Source: Phymatolithon calcareum
Lineage: Eukaryota; Rhodophyta; Florideophyceae; Hapalidiales
DNA: 64,000 nt
Reading direction: 5' to 3'
Assembly (NCBI GenBank): GCA_977006965.1
Contig: OZ345365.1
Coordinates: 1,302,001-1,366,000, forward strand
The notes beneath the pieces were generated by a model, which had not been told where the DNA came from, ran no database searches, and saw only the letters and a list, made by a program, of their open reading frames with translations. This document shows, one piece after another, positions 53,229 through 63,822 of this stretch. Each line of letters opens with the position of its first letter. The stretch's first letter is position 1. Position numbers and translations under genes: made by a program.

Positions 53229-55173
53229 CTAGTCGTACGAGTTATCGATCAGCTGCATTGCCAGCTCGTCATAGAACTTCCGCTGGGTCATCATCTTCTG
53301 TGCCTCTGCGTGAGCTCCAGAGTTCAGCAACCAGCTGTCAACGACGCACATTGCCAATAGAGAATTATTGAAACTATAAGAGTAGTCTTGAGTGCTCATC
53401 ATTGGTTGGGGTATGGACAGCTCAATGCGGGCAGCTCCATCATCCAGTTGACGCCGGCGTACGCGACAGAAAGGATTCCCTTCCAGGGTAGTGGATGTCG
53501 TGGAAATGAAGTACCGGCGATCTCGGTCTAACCACATAACAGCCATCATTAATGGGTCACCGCTCCAGTACTCATGGGGTATTTCTTCGTCGCAGTTTTT
53601 GCAACGCCGATATATTTAGACCCATTCGGAGAAGCCTCTCTGTTGTGTTGACACTTGCGAAATAAGAGTCCGCACAAACGATTCGTCTGGTTACGCCATA
53701 CTCTGCCAAAAGGCGGCGTACAACTGCATTTCCGAGTGTAAATTCGCTTTCGAATGACCTGGTCTTCTCCTCCTTAGGTGTTGCTACAAGCTCCAATTGG
53801 ACCATAATTCCACTCCGTTCGTAAGCAGAATTTTGAATCTCACAGCCATTCTCCGGTTTCTGATCCATTGCAACATAGAGGGGAAGACCAATGTCGATCC
53901 AATGACGTCCATGACCATACCACTGTGCTATGGACTCGTTCACGCATATCGCTTCCGAAGGGGACACATTGCGCTTCCTGTGGTCATTGATGTCGTCCAC
54001 AAAATCTTGCACAAGAGCCCAACGGTAGAAAGTTGGCCTTGGGAGTCCGGCTGGACACTGAAGCAGATACAGCGGAGGTATTCGAAAAACCTGTCGTGAG
54101 ACATTCCGGTGTTTCCAAAGCATGATGCTGGGATGTACTTTTCCGTCCGCTGCTTGCTCTATAAATCATTCTTCGAGCCAAATTCAAACCTCGCCATGAG
54201 GATTAGAATGCCAAAGAATTTCAGCAACTCCGAGACTGTAGTTTCTTGTTGTCCAATTCGCTTCAACGTCACAGACGTCATTGCCGCAATCTTTCTCAAA
54301 TGGGACTGCGCGAACATGACCAAGAAAGAGTCGTATGGGGTACGAGATCCCAGGCCACCATTTTCGGTGATTCTCTCTCCTCCAGGGGTCTGCACTGACC
54401 AGACCTGTTGCGGATTGCTTCCGCCAAAGGGGGAAAGAACTTGTAGTTCGAACCATTCGACATCGTGCACCGCGGCATTAGGCATACGATCAGGTGTCAT
54501 AAGATCGAAGGTTTCTTCTGAGGCCTGGTTCCAAGATCCCTGCAGAGCATATTCCACGGAGCCAGGTGCAGGGCGATGAAAGATCCTCCGGTTTCAAGAT
54601 GGGGTTTCCACAGCTTCACGATTGTCTTGGATAGGGACACGCGCAGAAGAGTGCCCGATATTCTCAAAAGTTCTGCTCGGTGTCGCACTGTAAGCTGCAA
54701 CTGAACTCGAAGGCGCCGGTGCGTTTTCTTCCCGTCGGCGGGGAAATTCGACGCCGTGGATCCCTTGAGCGTTTACGGAAGCATTTCCTGGCTTAACGTT
54801 GATCATCTTGACGGTCTTAACCTTGGTTTTAGGCCTCGAATGTTGCACCAGGATCCACTTCACGCGCAAGGATGTGCTTGAACGACCGTTAATTTGTTCA
54901 ATAAGAACTTCCAGAACGGTTCCATTACTTTTTTCGACTTTGCCTGTAACCGAAAAGTCTGGAGCACTCGGCTAGACTCAAAACTGCAGTTTCTTTGGAA
55001 TGAACTAGAGCACCGACTCGTCGGCGGGGATCTTTCTCCTGTGTCATCGCTTCACACAGTTCTGCTGGTCGATAATTGAATTTTGCTCGTTGCGGTCGCA
55101 AAACAGCTTTTATAGCAGAAGATGGAATCTTCGAGAGCATTAGAAAGGGCGGGCTTTCTGTATGTGGCGCCAA
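53229..55173 (-). pseudogene. PiggyBac transposase, decayed
   Basis: Minus-strand order: N-terminal part 55173-54594 (LRVKWILVQHSRPKTK); LKFFGILILMARFEFGSK (54190); KYIPASCFGNTGMSHDRFF; SPSEAICVNESIAQWYGHGR with GLPLYVAMDQKPENGCEIQN (the DDE_Tnp_1_7 core); and VCADSYFASVNTTERLLRMG (the next catalytic Asp). At the C-terminus are MAVMWLDRDRRYFISTTSTT and LAMCVVDSWLL. Lesions: TAG in place of Trp after FGSKNDL (about 54155), a one-base frameshift at about 53570 between the core and C-terminal parts, and further breaks in the N-terminal region. No TTAA-flanked TIRs identified. Confidence 0.82.
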
Positions 55174-56506
55174 ATGTTGTTCCGCATAATTTTCCTTATC
55201 CTTTATGAGCTTTGAAATGTTCTCTCAATTGAGGACGTCAGTACAATGGACACTACTGCTGGATTGTATTGCCCGTTGGATGTAACGATTTTTCATCTGT
55301 TCAACTCAATTTTTTTGTTTTTGTCAACCGTTCTTTTCGTGTGAGTCGCTGCCGGTGAGGGCGTTCCGCATGCACCGTCCAACTCGTTTTAGAATGCCGT
55401 TCGCGCAAAGCATCCGTTCCGCTCGAAATTCTGCGTACCTGGACCGATCGAGCTTGCAGCGTTGACCGTTCACATAGAAAAAACTTGGGAGCTCTGCATG
55501 CTGTCCGCTTCGGTTCGGTTCGGTTCGAGTTTTCGTTGGATTCCGAACCACCACACTCTCCATCCTCTCAACTCAGCGCCTCAGGCAACAACAACAAAAG
55601 GAAAATGAAGTCGTTGTAAAGCCCTCGGCTCTGTCGCTCCGTGCATTCTCCGACTCCTGTGTGGTGCCTGCGTTCACTACTGCTACCTATGATAACTGGG
55701 GAGAAACCTCTCGTTTCATCAAAGCCTAATTTTGTCCCGAATTAAGCTGGACTTTTCCCTGTATTTGGAAAAGTTGACTCTCGTGGAATTCGCCGTCCGT
55801 TATATCTTTCGTACTGTTCGGAGCTGCGCGCGTTGACTGAACGCTCCTCCTGATTTCAGCTGTGAGGTCATGAGATCCCCGTCTGGCCAAAACCTGTTTT
55901 AATGTTCCAATCGAGCCAAACCAGGATTAAAACTACCTTTAACGAGAATTTCCGTTTGCATCCATAAGTTTTTAATGGTTCTGGAAGTTGACTTGAACTT
56001 TATACATATAACATATTATGTAATGTACCACTCATGCAAGTGGCACATCCTTACAGCTAGGCCAAGTCCACTCTTTCCACAGTTCCACTCGTTCCAGAGT
56101 AGAACGACACCCAAGTGGATGTACACCTTCCGCACCTGGCTTAGCTTGTCCCATTTAGGGCAAGCCTGGATGCTTGTATGATTGGACTAGATCTCTGCTG
56201 GAAGCCATAAGAGCAGCCACCGCTTCAGAGTAAAGTTCTGCTGAGGAAGCTATCGTACTCCACCTTTTCTTGACTGAAGCTTCCCACATTATACCATAGA
56301 ATCCAGGGCCCCAGAAGTGATCATACAATCGATTCCTGGGAGAAAATTTCAAGAAGGAAAACGAAACCAAGATTTTTGTGACCGCTGAAAAATTTGACGG
56401 GCTCCCCTTATACGAAAATTTTCAAGGCCCTGAAGAACTCGACAACAGCGAAATGAAGAAGTAAATAAGGCCATATGTGATGTTCAATTTTTTAGCACTC
56501 AAAACC
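55174..56506. other. Unassigned intergenic DNA
   Basis: Includes a short (TTCGG)n run at about 55512-55528. Frames at 55.3 and 56.2 kb are short and not recognised. Confidence 0.3.
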
Positions 56507-57474
56507 CAGGGATCGTCCCAATTTAATTTTATTGCAGTTAATTGCAATTAATTGCAATTCTATACTTATTGCGCGGAGTTTTCGCTATTGCAACTGTAAT
56601 TGGAGAACAGCTTCAAATTGCAATTATAACTGGAGCATAGTTTCCAAATTGCAACTCAAATTGGAGAGTTGGAGTTTACTTTAAGGTGGCTTACAGCAAC
56701 GGCAGGAAGGTTGCACCAGTGTTCATTCATTCAGTCGAAGTCACTCGACACACCGAGGTCCAGTTTGGGAGCTCGTGATACACATATCACTTTTTGTTTT
56801 CTGGCCGTGGGAGGGTAGACTTTTCGTGGCGCTGCTTATGATCTATGACATCGGAGGAGGAGTTACGAACCAGGGCAATGGCCATAATGTGGAGGCGTAC
56901 GTCTATGTTCGGTGAGACAACATCACCGAAGCATCAGGAAGGTTTCGTATCTCTCAACGTTGAACAAGTTGCCTCGTCAGGGTCGCCGGTTGAATGACGA
57001 TATATGCAGAAAAGAACAGAGTTAGAGAGATTTGTCATGTATTTTAAGGTGACATAAGGGAGAGACGAAAAATGTAAATCATGTGTGATGCTTGCTCGCG
57101 GAGAATCCACGCCGTCGCACAACAGGGTTAGGTTTAGGATATTGGTAGGGTATAAGGCATATTGGAACGAACAGGACGTCAAGTCCGCGATAGCGAAAGT
57201 AGTTAGCGACCGTGTTCATGAGCGACTCCAAGGAGATGAGGTGTAGAAAGGATTGAGTGACCTTTAGATGAAAGTGGTAAAACGGTGTTGCTCCTAATCT
57301 TTCTCGGAGAATATTAATTGCAGTAGTTATTGCTAGATGTACCTCAATTGCAATAAGTATTATGCGAAGTACCTCAATTGGCATTTCTATTGCGTGCGAG
57401 AAATCCTATTGCTATCGCTTGCCTAATTGCTCCGCTGGAAGAAATAACGAAAATTTGAATTGGGACGAACCGTG
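56507..57474. mobile_element. hAT-like nonautonomous element 1, ATTGCAAT-rich
   Basis: 968 bp with inverted ends CAGGGATCGTCCCAATTTAA (56507) and the imperfect reverse ending GGGACGAACCGTG (57474), flanked by TCAAAACC and CCAAAACC (8 bp, one mismatch). The subterminal zones 56530-56680 and 57310-57430 are dense in ATTGCAAT-like words. hAT transposases are known to bind subterminal repeats. No coding sequence recognised. Confidence 0.75.
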
Positions 57475-57482
57475 CCAAAACC

Positions 57483-57907
57483 TCAATATGACGAAGCCCG
57501 GGGAACAAAATGGTCTCACGTCTCTAAAAGTCTAACACTGCGCAGATTTCCATACGATAACCTGAGAGTGCGCTTAATAGCGTTAAACATCGAAAACCGA
57601 TCAAAGACGACTTTTCGGAAAAATAAGTTTGTTTTAAAATTCCCCAAAAAGGCTTGCGTCCTAGAAGATAGGTTGCCATGCGGACATGTAGCTGACGTAC
57701 AGAGTTATGATCCACTTGCGCCAAACGCAATCCTGCGTGTACAATCTCGAGACTTCTTCGCTACGACGATGGTATTTAGCTCTGCCTACCCTTGCAAACT
57801 CTACCTGCAACGCACAACCATCATCAACATTCACCACACGGTCATTTCACAATAAACAAGGCCGTCCACGTCTTGCTCCCCCCAGTTTCATCCGGATTTC
57901 TTAGGAG
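57483..57907 (+). other. Host segment between two hAT-like elements
   Basis: A plus frame runs through 57483-57855 (FRKNKFVLKFPKKACVLED, LPCGHVADVQ) and enters from the element to its left, so its start cannot be placed. Not recognised; possibly a remnant exon. Confidence 0.25.
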
Positions 57908-58484
57908 CAGGGGTGGGAACAATCTTATTGCTAGAGATTGTAGCTCCGGCTGCAATACGCAATACTTATTGCCCCTAGCTGAAGCTCGCAATACTTACTG
58001 CAATACCGGGCAGCCCATGATGAACAATACAATGCTTTACTTCGAGATGGCGCGAAGCGCCATCTCGAAGTAAAGAAAAGGGCATCAAGGCGAGAACAAT
58101 GTCCTTGGGGCTCGGGTTGGTCATCGCGACTGGTGGCACTCTCAGTCGATGGTGGCGCGGATCTGGTGATGAGGAACTCAGTTAGTGAGCTGTCGGTACA
58201 ACGTAGTGATGCTGTGTTTTGAGGGCTGAGAATCACAGGTTCGCTACGTTGGACACGCAGCTCATTCGTGGAAGCCTCTAATTCAGTCCGCATCGAGACG
58301 GTAGCCTACATGTTGACGCAACGTATTCTCCAACATGACGGTGCTGCACTGTACCACATAGCCATGCAAAGAATCGGGTGCATGAGGATGCAATACGAAT
58401 TGTAATACCTGTGCTCTTCGCAATCGCGTATTGTTATTGCATATTGCAATATATTGCAATCGCAATAAATTGGGCCCACCCCTG
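57908..58484. mobile_element. hAT-like nonautonomous element 2
   Basis: 577 bp, ends CAGGGGTGGG and CCCACCCCTG, perfect 8-bp duplication CTTAGGAG (57900-57907 and 58485-58492). CAGGGGTGGG is a typical hAT terminus. Both subterminal zones carry ATTGCAAT and CAATACTTATTGC words like element 1. Confidence 0.9.
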
Positions 58485-58492
58485 CTTAGGAG

Positions 58493-59859
58493 TGACCGGA
58501 GATACTAACCAACAGCTTTTATCGCACACGGCATATCACCGCGACCAGTTCCGCGAGTTCCACGAGGCGCATTCCAGCTGCTGATTTCTTCGCGCTGGAA
58601 TACCCCCAGCGCAAAAGTTCTCAACTCAGACAATTTCATCAGTTTGCCGGCGGCTCCATCCTTTTCGGGAGGAAACAAAAATTTTGCAAATGTACCACAT
58701 GTGCTCCAAATTGGCTTGCAATGCAGAATGGCATGGTTAAGTCAGAAATGCACAGCTATCGACTTAACAATGTGTCCATTTTTAAATCCATGGAGTGTAC
58801 AAACTCGCTGAAAAGGATTGAAATGAAGAACAGAATAATTTCTTTGAATGACGATTAGATCTCATTGAAATACATACAGCAAGCTCGCATACCGCTTCAT
58901 TTCTATCGCCTCTTAACTGCAAACCATGTAAAAGTGGAAAAATCATGACAAATGAGCGTCGAAAGCATATGATGTATGGATTTTCTGGCGTGGTTTCTTT
59001 CTCGAGGGCATGAGGAGTATTTTTCAAAAAGACGACCATGATGCCGCCATCTACGTGAATCCTCGGTGAGCTAGTTCTTCACAAAGTTACCATGAAATGT
59101 TGTATGCGCTGAATGAATGGTGAGGGAGGTCTCGCACAAAGTGCGCTCCTGCCTAAAAAGTAGCAAAAAGGGAGAATAATGTCAAAAAATACGATTCAGT
59201 GACTTTGCAGGCTCCGATTCAAGTATTGTTGGGATCGCCATTTTTACTGCTTACCTCTATGCAGCAGATTGTGTGTTGAACTATTGCCAGCACCAGGGCC
59301 ACGAACGCGTAACTCCACCAAGAAAATCCTTCGTTTCGCCTTCGGAATCGTTGATATCATATTATTGGACATTCCGGGATTGATCAGAAAATTACGCATA
59401 CAGTACAGTTTGATACTTACACGGTACTAGAAGACAGCACGTGCTGTCAGATCTCTGATAGGTTATTCAAAGCCGTGTTTTGCATGACAGTGTTCCACGT
59501 GGCACAAATTAGTTGGTTCTATACTATTTATAGATTGGCACAGGTTTCACTGCCACCCCCGAGGTTCCCAAGCTCCTCCAACAATCCGTGCACACATGTC
59601 CCAGGAGTGCCCATTCCCAGCCTCGATTACTGCGTACACTCGATTTCAACCACGCCAAGTTGGTACTGTTTGGTCGCCGCTCCGAACTCTAGTTCTATTC
59701 CCGAAACTCACCGCTAAGGCCGTCCTCATTCCACGGTCGTGAGCAAAACGTCCGCAACAAAGTCTCACCTCTCTGTTCCTGCCTTACAAGGTGTACGCAC
59801 TTTTCTTCCCTGGGAAACCCAACGAAGTTCCCCGACAAAAACCCTCTACGTTCACTTCA
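58493..59859 (+). other. Intergenic DNA and 5' flank of SLR4
   Basis: No gene supported. From about 59.2 kb it matches the SLR2 5' flank, and from 59.55 kb also SLR3. The last 120 bp, up to TTCACTTCAATGAATCT, are nearly identical to SLR3. A one-base indel there shifts the upstream frame between SLR3 and SLR4, which supports the ATG at 59860. Confidence 0.5.
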
Positions 59860-61497
59860 ATGAATCTTAATGGAGCGGCGGGTTCTCATGACGATGGCCA
59901 TTGCCAGTTGAACTTGTATTCCCCTGTGGTCTCAGAACGCGCGAATGTGGATGACATGAACAAGCTCGGCTTGTTGTTGCAGTACGGCGCAAAAAGCGTA
60001 CCTGCTGACCCTCTTCGTGCTGTAGGATTGTACACACGTACCATCGAGGAAGGCGGGCATCTAGATGCAATGTACAATCTGGGAACATTGTTGCACCACG
60101 GAGCAGACGGCATATTGGCAGATTATCATCGTGCCAAGGAGCTGTACACCCGCGCTATCAATGAAGGATCTCTTGTGAAGGCCATGGTCAAGCTAGGTGT
60201 TTTGTTGGAAAACGGTGCAGACGGCAGTCCACCAGATCTACCTCAAGCACTACAACTGTACGCACGAGCAGTTGAGGAAGGCGCAGACGTGAATGCAATG
60301 AACAGCTTCGCGCGGTTGATAGAGTATGGCGTAGACGGCGTTCCGGCAGATCCACTTCGTGCAGTACAGCTCTATACCCGGGCGATAAATGAGGGCAATC
60401 GTCTTCGTGCGATGGGGAATGTGGAGAAAAAGAATCTAGTCGGAGCACATGGAGTTCCAGAAGACGCACCAGATCTCAAAGCAATGTATAATCTGGCACT
60501 ACTTCTGGAAGAGGGCGCTGTGGGCGTGCCCGAGGATCCGATTCGTGCGGTGAAGCTATATTCCAGAGCAATTGAGGAGTTTGGAGACTTCCAGTCGATG
60601 AACAATCTAGGGCTAATATTGCAGTACGGCCGAGACGGCGTTCCGGCAGACCCCCCTCGTTCTGCCCAGCTCTACGCCAGAGCGAGTACTGAAGGAAAGT
60701 GCGTGCATTCAAAGGTCAATCTTGCACTGATGCTACAATACGACGCAGATGGCGTTCCTGCTGACGCTCCCCGCGCAGTACAGCTGTATACTCAAGCAAT
60801 TGACGATGATTCCGATACCAGTGCAATGAATTATTTGGCATCGCTTCTTGATAACGGCGCTGACGGTGTTCCGGCAAATGCTTCTCGTGCTGCTCAACTA
60901 TATATGCAAGCAATCGAGAAAGGAGCAGACGTTCAAGCGATGATGAATCTGGGATGGATGTTGCATGAAGGTCGAGAAGGCCTTCCCGCGGACCCGCCTC
61001 GTGCCGTACAGCTCTATACCCGGGCTATCAGCGAGGACAGAAATATACAAGCAATGTTCAATCTTGGATACTTGTTAAAACGCGGTGCATATGGTGTTCC
61101 GGCAGACCCTGTTCGAGCAGTGCATCTATATACGCAAGCAATCGAAGAAGGTGCACACGTAGATGCAATGTACAACTTGGGATTGATATTGCAAGATGGT
61201 CGAGAAGGCGTCCCAGCGGATCCAGTTCGGGCCATTGAGCTGTACACCCGTGCCATCGATGAATGGGGTGATGTAGACGCCATGGTATTATTAGGCCGGT
61301 TGCTAGAAAACGGCAGTGATGCAGTGCCTGCAGACGTGCCCCGTGCAGTGCGTCTGTACGCGCTCGCCATTGACAAGTCTGCGAATCCGAACGCATTGGT
61401 CAACTTGGCACTGGTACTGAGAAGTGGAGCGGAGCACGTTGTAGCTGATCCGAAACGCGCTATGGAATTGATTAGAATAGCTTATTCGAATTTGTAG
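59860..61497 (+). CDS. Sel1-repeat protein SLR4, 14 repeats (one shortened)
   Basis: Intact, 545 residues. The head MNLNGAAGSHDDGHCQLNLY precedes 14 units on the 38-residue period. Unit 5 (AMGNVEKKNLVGAHGVPEDA, 24 residues) matches the stub in SLR2; units 7-9 match SLR3; units 10-14 match SLR1. It therefore looks like a mosaic. Typical unit: NLGWMLHEGREGLPADPPRA. Sel1-repeat scaffold without enzyme domain, signal peptide or membrane span. It converges with the unit C minus-strand block and GT14-C, the only GT14 copy here without a visible lesion. The frame extends upstream to a GTG at 59791, but the ATG in the conserved context is preferred. Confidence 0.9.
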   Translation: MNLNGAAGSHDDGHCQLNLYSPVVSERANVDDMNKLGLLLQYGAKSVPADPLRAVGLYTRTIEEGGHLDAMYNLGTLLHHGADGILADYHRAKELYTRAINEGSLVKAMVKLGVLLENGADGSPPDLPQALQLYARAVEEGADVNAMNSFARLIEYGVDGVPADPLRAVQLYTRAINEGNRLRAMGNVEKKNLVGAHGVPEDAPDLKAMYNLALLLEEGAVGVPEDPIRAVKLYSRAIEEFGDFQSMNNLGLILQYGRDGVPADPPRSAQLYARASTEGKCVHSKVNLALMLQYDADGVPADAPRAVQLYTQAIDDDSDTSAMNYLASLLDNGADGVPANASRAAQLYMQAIEKGADVQAMMNLGWMLHEGREGLPADPPRAVQLYTRAISEDRNIQAMFNLGYLLKRGAYGVPADPVRAVHLYTQAIEEGAHVDAMYNLGLILQDGREGVPADPVRAIELYTRAIDEWGDVDAMVLLGRLLENGSDAVPADVPRAVRLYALAIDKSANPNALVNLALVLRSGAEHVVADPKRAMELIRIAYSNL

Positions 61498-61566
61498 ACC
61501 ACGGTTATATATTTTTACAATTCTGAAACCAATTGTGACGTGCTCTTAGCTTCTAAACATGAGAAG

Positions 61567-61610
61567 CGTCAGCAGATGCGTTGGTGACTTTTAAATAAAA
61601 ATCAACCTCT
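61567..61610 (-). mobile_element. 44-bp T2 3'-end insertion after SLR4
   Basis: Perfect 17-bp duplication CTTCTAAACATGAGAAG (61550-61566 and 61611-61627). The insert contains GCGTCAGCAGATGCGTTGGT then GACTTTTAAATAAA, in reverse orientation the T2 end seen at 17.97, 18.62 and 28.57 kb. SLR2 has a single diverged copy of the target. Confidence 0.8.
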
Positions 61611-61684
61611 CTTCTAAACATGAGAAGTAAGCTTACAGTAAGGGATGAACTTGGTAGAAGGGGATATTTGATGATTTTATTTTG

Positions 61685-62290
61685 AGAGCTCCCAAAGCCT
61701 CACCTTAGAATAACGGGACAGCTCTTTCGATATTCTCGAAGCTTAAAGCGTTCTTGATTCGTAATTCTTTCCCAACAAGAGCTCCTGTGAGTCTCTTGCG
61801 TTCAAGCTCAATTTCTGCACTCATATTCGACGACGCTAGAGTACGTTGTAAGGCGACTAATTCGATCACCGCGGTAATCCCACGGAAGGCACCCAATACT
61901 GATTTTCTCCAAAAGGGTGCTCGGTTGAATGTCAACCTTAAGCACCCTAAACATGTCGTTCTTTCTCTAATGTAAAGGATCCTTGGTAGCTTGCCTTCAA
62001 TAGGAATCTTCATTAATCTGCCTTCTTCTTCCTTTCCCCATACCTTAATTATTTCTTCTCTACTCCTCCTCTTCGTGACAGATCCCTCCTGGGCTTTCTG
62101 AAGGCCTTGTCGCAAGTCTTCATATATCTTGAGATATTCAATATTCGCGCGAAAAAGAGGCTTATCTCGATCTTGCATTGCTCGGTTACACAGAGCGCCG
62201 GTACTCGAGAAATAGATGGAAGCTGGGGTTGTGCAACCTTCACACAGCTGGCGTCATTCTGCCTGATTGATTTTGAAGATAAGCAGTAAA
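61685..62290 (-). CDS. ORF family K, copy 4 (best preserved)
   Basis: An open minus frame from about 62250 to 61705: GCTTPASIYFSSTGALCNRA, KPLFRANIEYLKIYEDLRQG, REEIIKVWGKEEEGRL, CLRLTFNRAPFWRKSVLGAF, GITAVIELVALQRTLAS, LERKRLTGALVGKELRIKNA. Upstream, another frame gives IYCLSSKSIRQNDAS, as in copy 2, so a frameshift or an intron separates the parts. A basic protein of at least 180 residues; no known domain recognised. It lies between SLR4 and module M on the same strand as GT14. Copies in both orientations elsewhere suggest a mobile or retroposed sequence. Coding status uncertain. Confidence 0.4.
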
Positions 62291-62426
62291 TCACCACAAC
62301 CTCGTCAATTGCTTCGCATCGAGCAATGTTAAAGCTGTGTCCTATGCGTAAAGCCTCGCGTGCAACGAATAAAGCATTCGTAAAACGTTCTAAAAATCAC
62401 CACCCAACAACTCTGTACCCACTTCC

Positions 62427-62900
62427 TCAAGCACCCCGTCTCCCATTTGGAAACGATTGCGCTTTTATGAACGCGGATTTGGAAGCAACATCGGCGAAAG
62501 AGAGGAATGCTGGCGATATATGTATGAGAGTAGAGGGAGCTTCAGAAGGCCGCAAGGAGCACCAGGACTTCACGAGTTTATCGAGCCCCGAGACGAAATC
62601 CCTATACCGAGGATGTATGTAGCCAGGCAAATTGCTGTTCGAGAGCACTGGTGAGGAATCAGCAGAACTTTCTCGCACTAGGCAGCTTCGAGAGACTCAT
62701 TTGTTAGTCACCAAAGTGTCGACCGTAAATTTGATTCTAGCAAAAAATGTTCACAAAGAAGTAAGATGTACATATGCGTGAATATCGTTTGAGTTCACAG
62801 TGGCCCCAAATATGGCAATCCCTTCAGATTTTCGAACACACCACCCTTCACCTTATTTGCGCGTGGAGCATTTGTTTGGCTCCTGCATATGACCAAATCA
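62427..62900 (-). repeat. Unit-C counterpart of the K upstream region and the 11.45 kb repeat
   Basis: A minus frame 62678-62427 (GLDKLVKSWCSLRPSEAPST) aligns with 11.2-11.4 and 25.0-25.17 kb, and 62655-62880 matches the single copy in unit B and the doubled one in unit A. No confident gene. Confidence 0.4.
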
Positions 62901-63236
62901 ACTACCACCTCTCGTGCCAACTGCCTGTGCATGACGTTGGCCAGGCCCACGATCCAAGAGAAAAGCCTGTATGGAAGATGGATGTTAGGGACTACTTTGA
63001 CAAGAAGAGATGAAAAGAACGTGACCCACACTTACTTCCAAACTTCAGTTTACCAACACAAACTTCCGACACGCTAGGGCAGCGCTTGCGCGTGGCCTCT
63101 TGCGAGGAGAACGACGAGATCGAGTGCGGACGCCATTGCATTTCTTACAAATTACCGTGATTGAGGGTGCGGTCGGCTCGGTGGTGGTTTTGTTGGATAC
63201 GGCGCGCGATTCGAAGTGGTTGGCGATCAGGTCCAT
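62901..63236 (-). CDS. Module M, copy C
   Basis: ATG 63236, 63 residues to the stop at 63045: ESRAVSNKTTTEPTAPSITV, ICKKCNGVRTRSRRSPRKRP. The predicted intron 62967-63035 (GTAAGTGTGGG..CTTCCATACAG) is again 69 bp. After it a frame reads LFSWIVGLANVMHRQLARE and VVVDLVICRSQ, conserved in part in copies A and B. Function unknown. Being next to the only undamaged GT14 end, this copy is the best candidate for expression. Confidence 0.42.
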
Positions 63237-63822
63237 GTTGAGTTCTGTGGTTCGGCTTGTAGGAGGTAGGAAGTGGTTGCTGAAGGCTGTGGTCTGCTTG
63301 TTGCTGTCCTGTGGGAATCTTCACAACAGCGACGAAATGGTCGCCTTTTGTAGGCAAATCGAGTCGCCGTTCGCGAGATCATACGATTTGTTCTTCATAA
63401 GCTTCAAGACTAGGCACAGACGGCAGTGAGAGGCTCTGCAATGTGCCGTGAAATCGCTTCAACCCAAATTTGCACCACAGAGGCACAAGTACATTAGCAC
63501 TGCACTGTTTACATCAATCAACAGTGCTTTGAAATGCCCTGATAGGACAAGATAGAAGTTTGCGACATACCTCAAAACTTGTGCACCCATTGAGAGATGC
63601 CATGTAACCCAAATTTAGGTGGCTTGCTCTTCGTCAGTTTCCTCTGCTAGTTTTGGTGCACATGGATCTGGCGAGAGCACAGGATGCCGGACACGAAATA
63701 TGGAAGGTACAGAGGCCAAAGCGAAGAGACGTGTAGTGATATCGCTGGCAATGATTGTACAGACCGGGCAATCAAACTGTGCAATTTAAGAAGCTCTCCG
63801 AATGCAAGCGCCTGGTGCTTTG
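63237..63822 (-). repeat. Spacer between GT14-C and module M
   Basis: Matches 12.25-13.05 kb and 25.92-26.56 kb. It carries one copy of the 183-bp unit doubled in unit A. A minus frame with ASDITTRLFALAS and IFRVRHPVLSPDPCAPKLAE is conserved between the units and may be a coding exon between GT14 and module M, but copy C has a stop after it. Confidence 0.4.
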
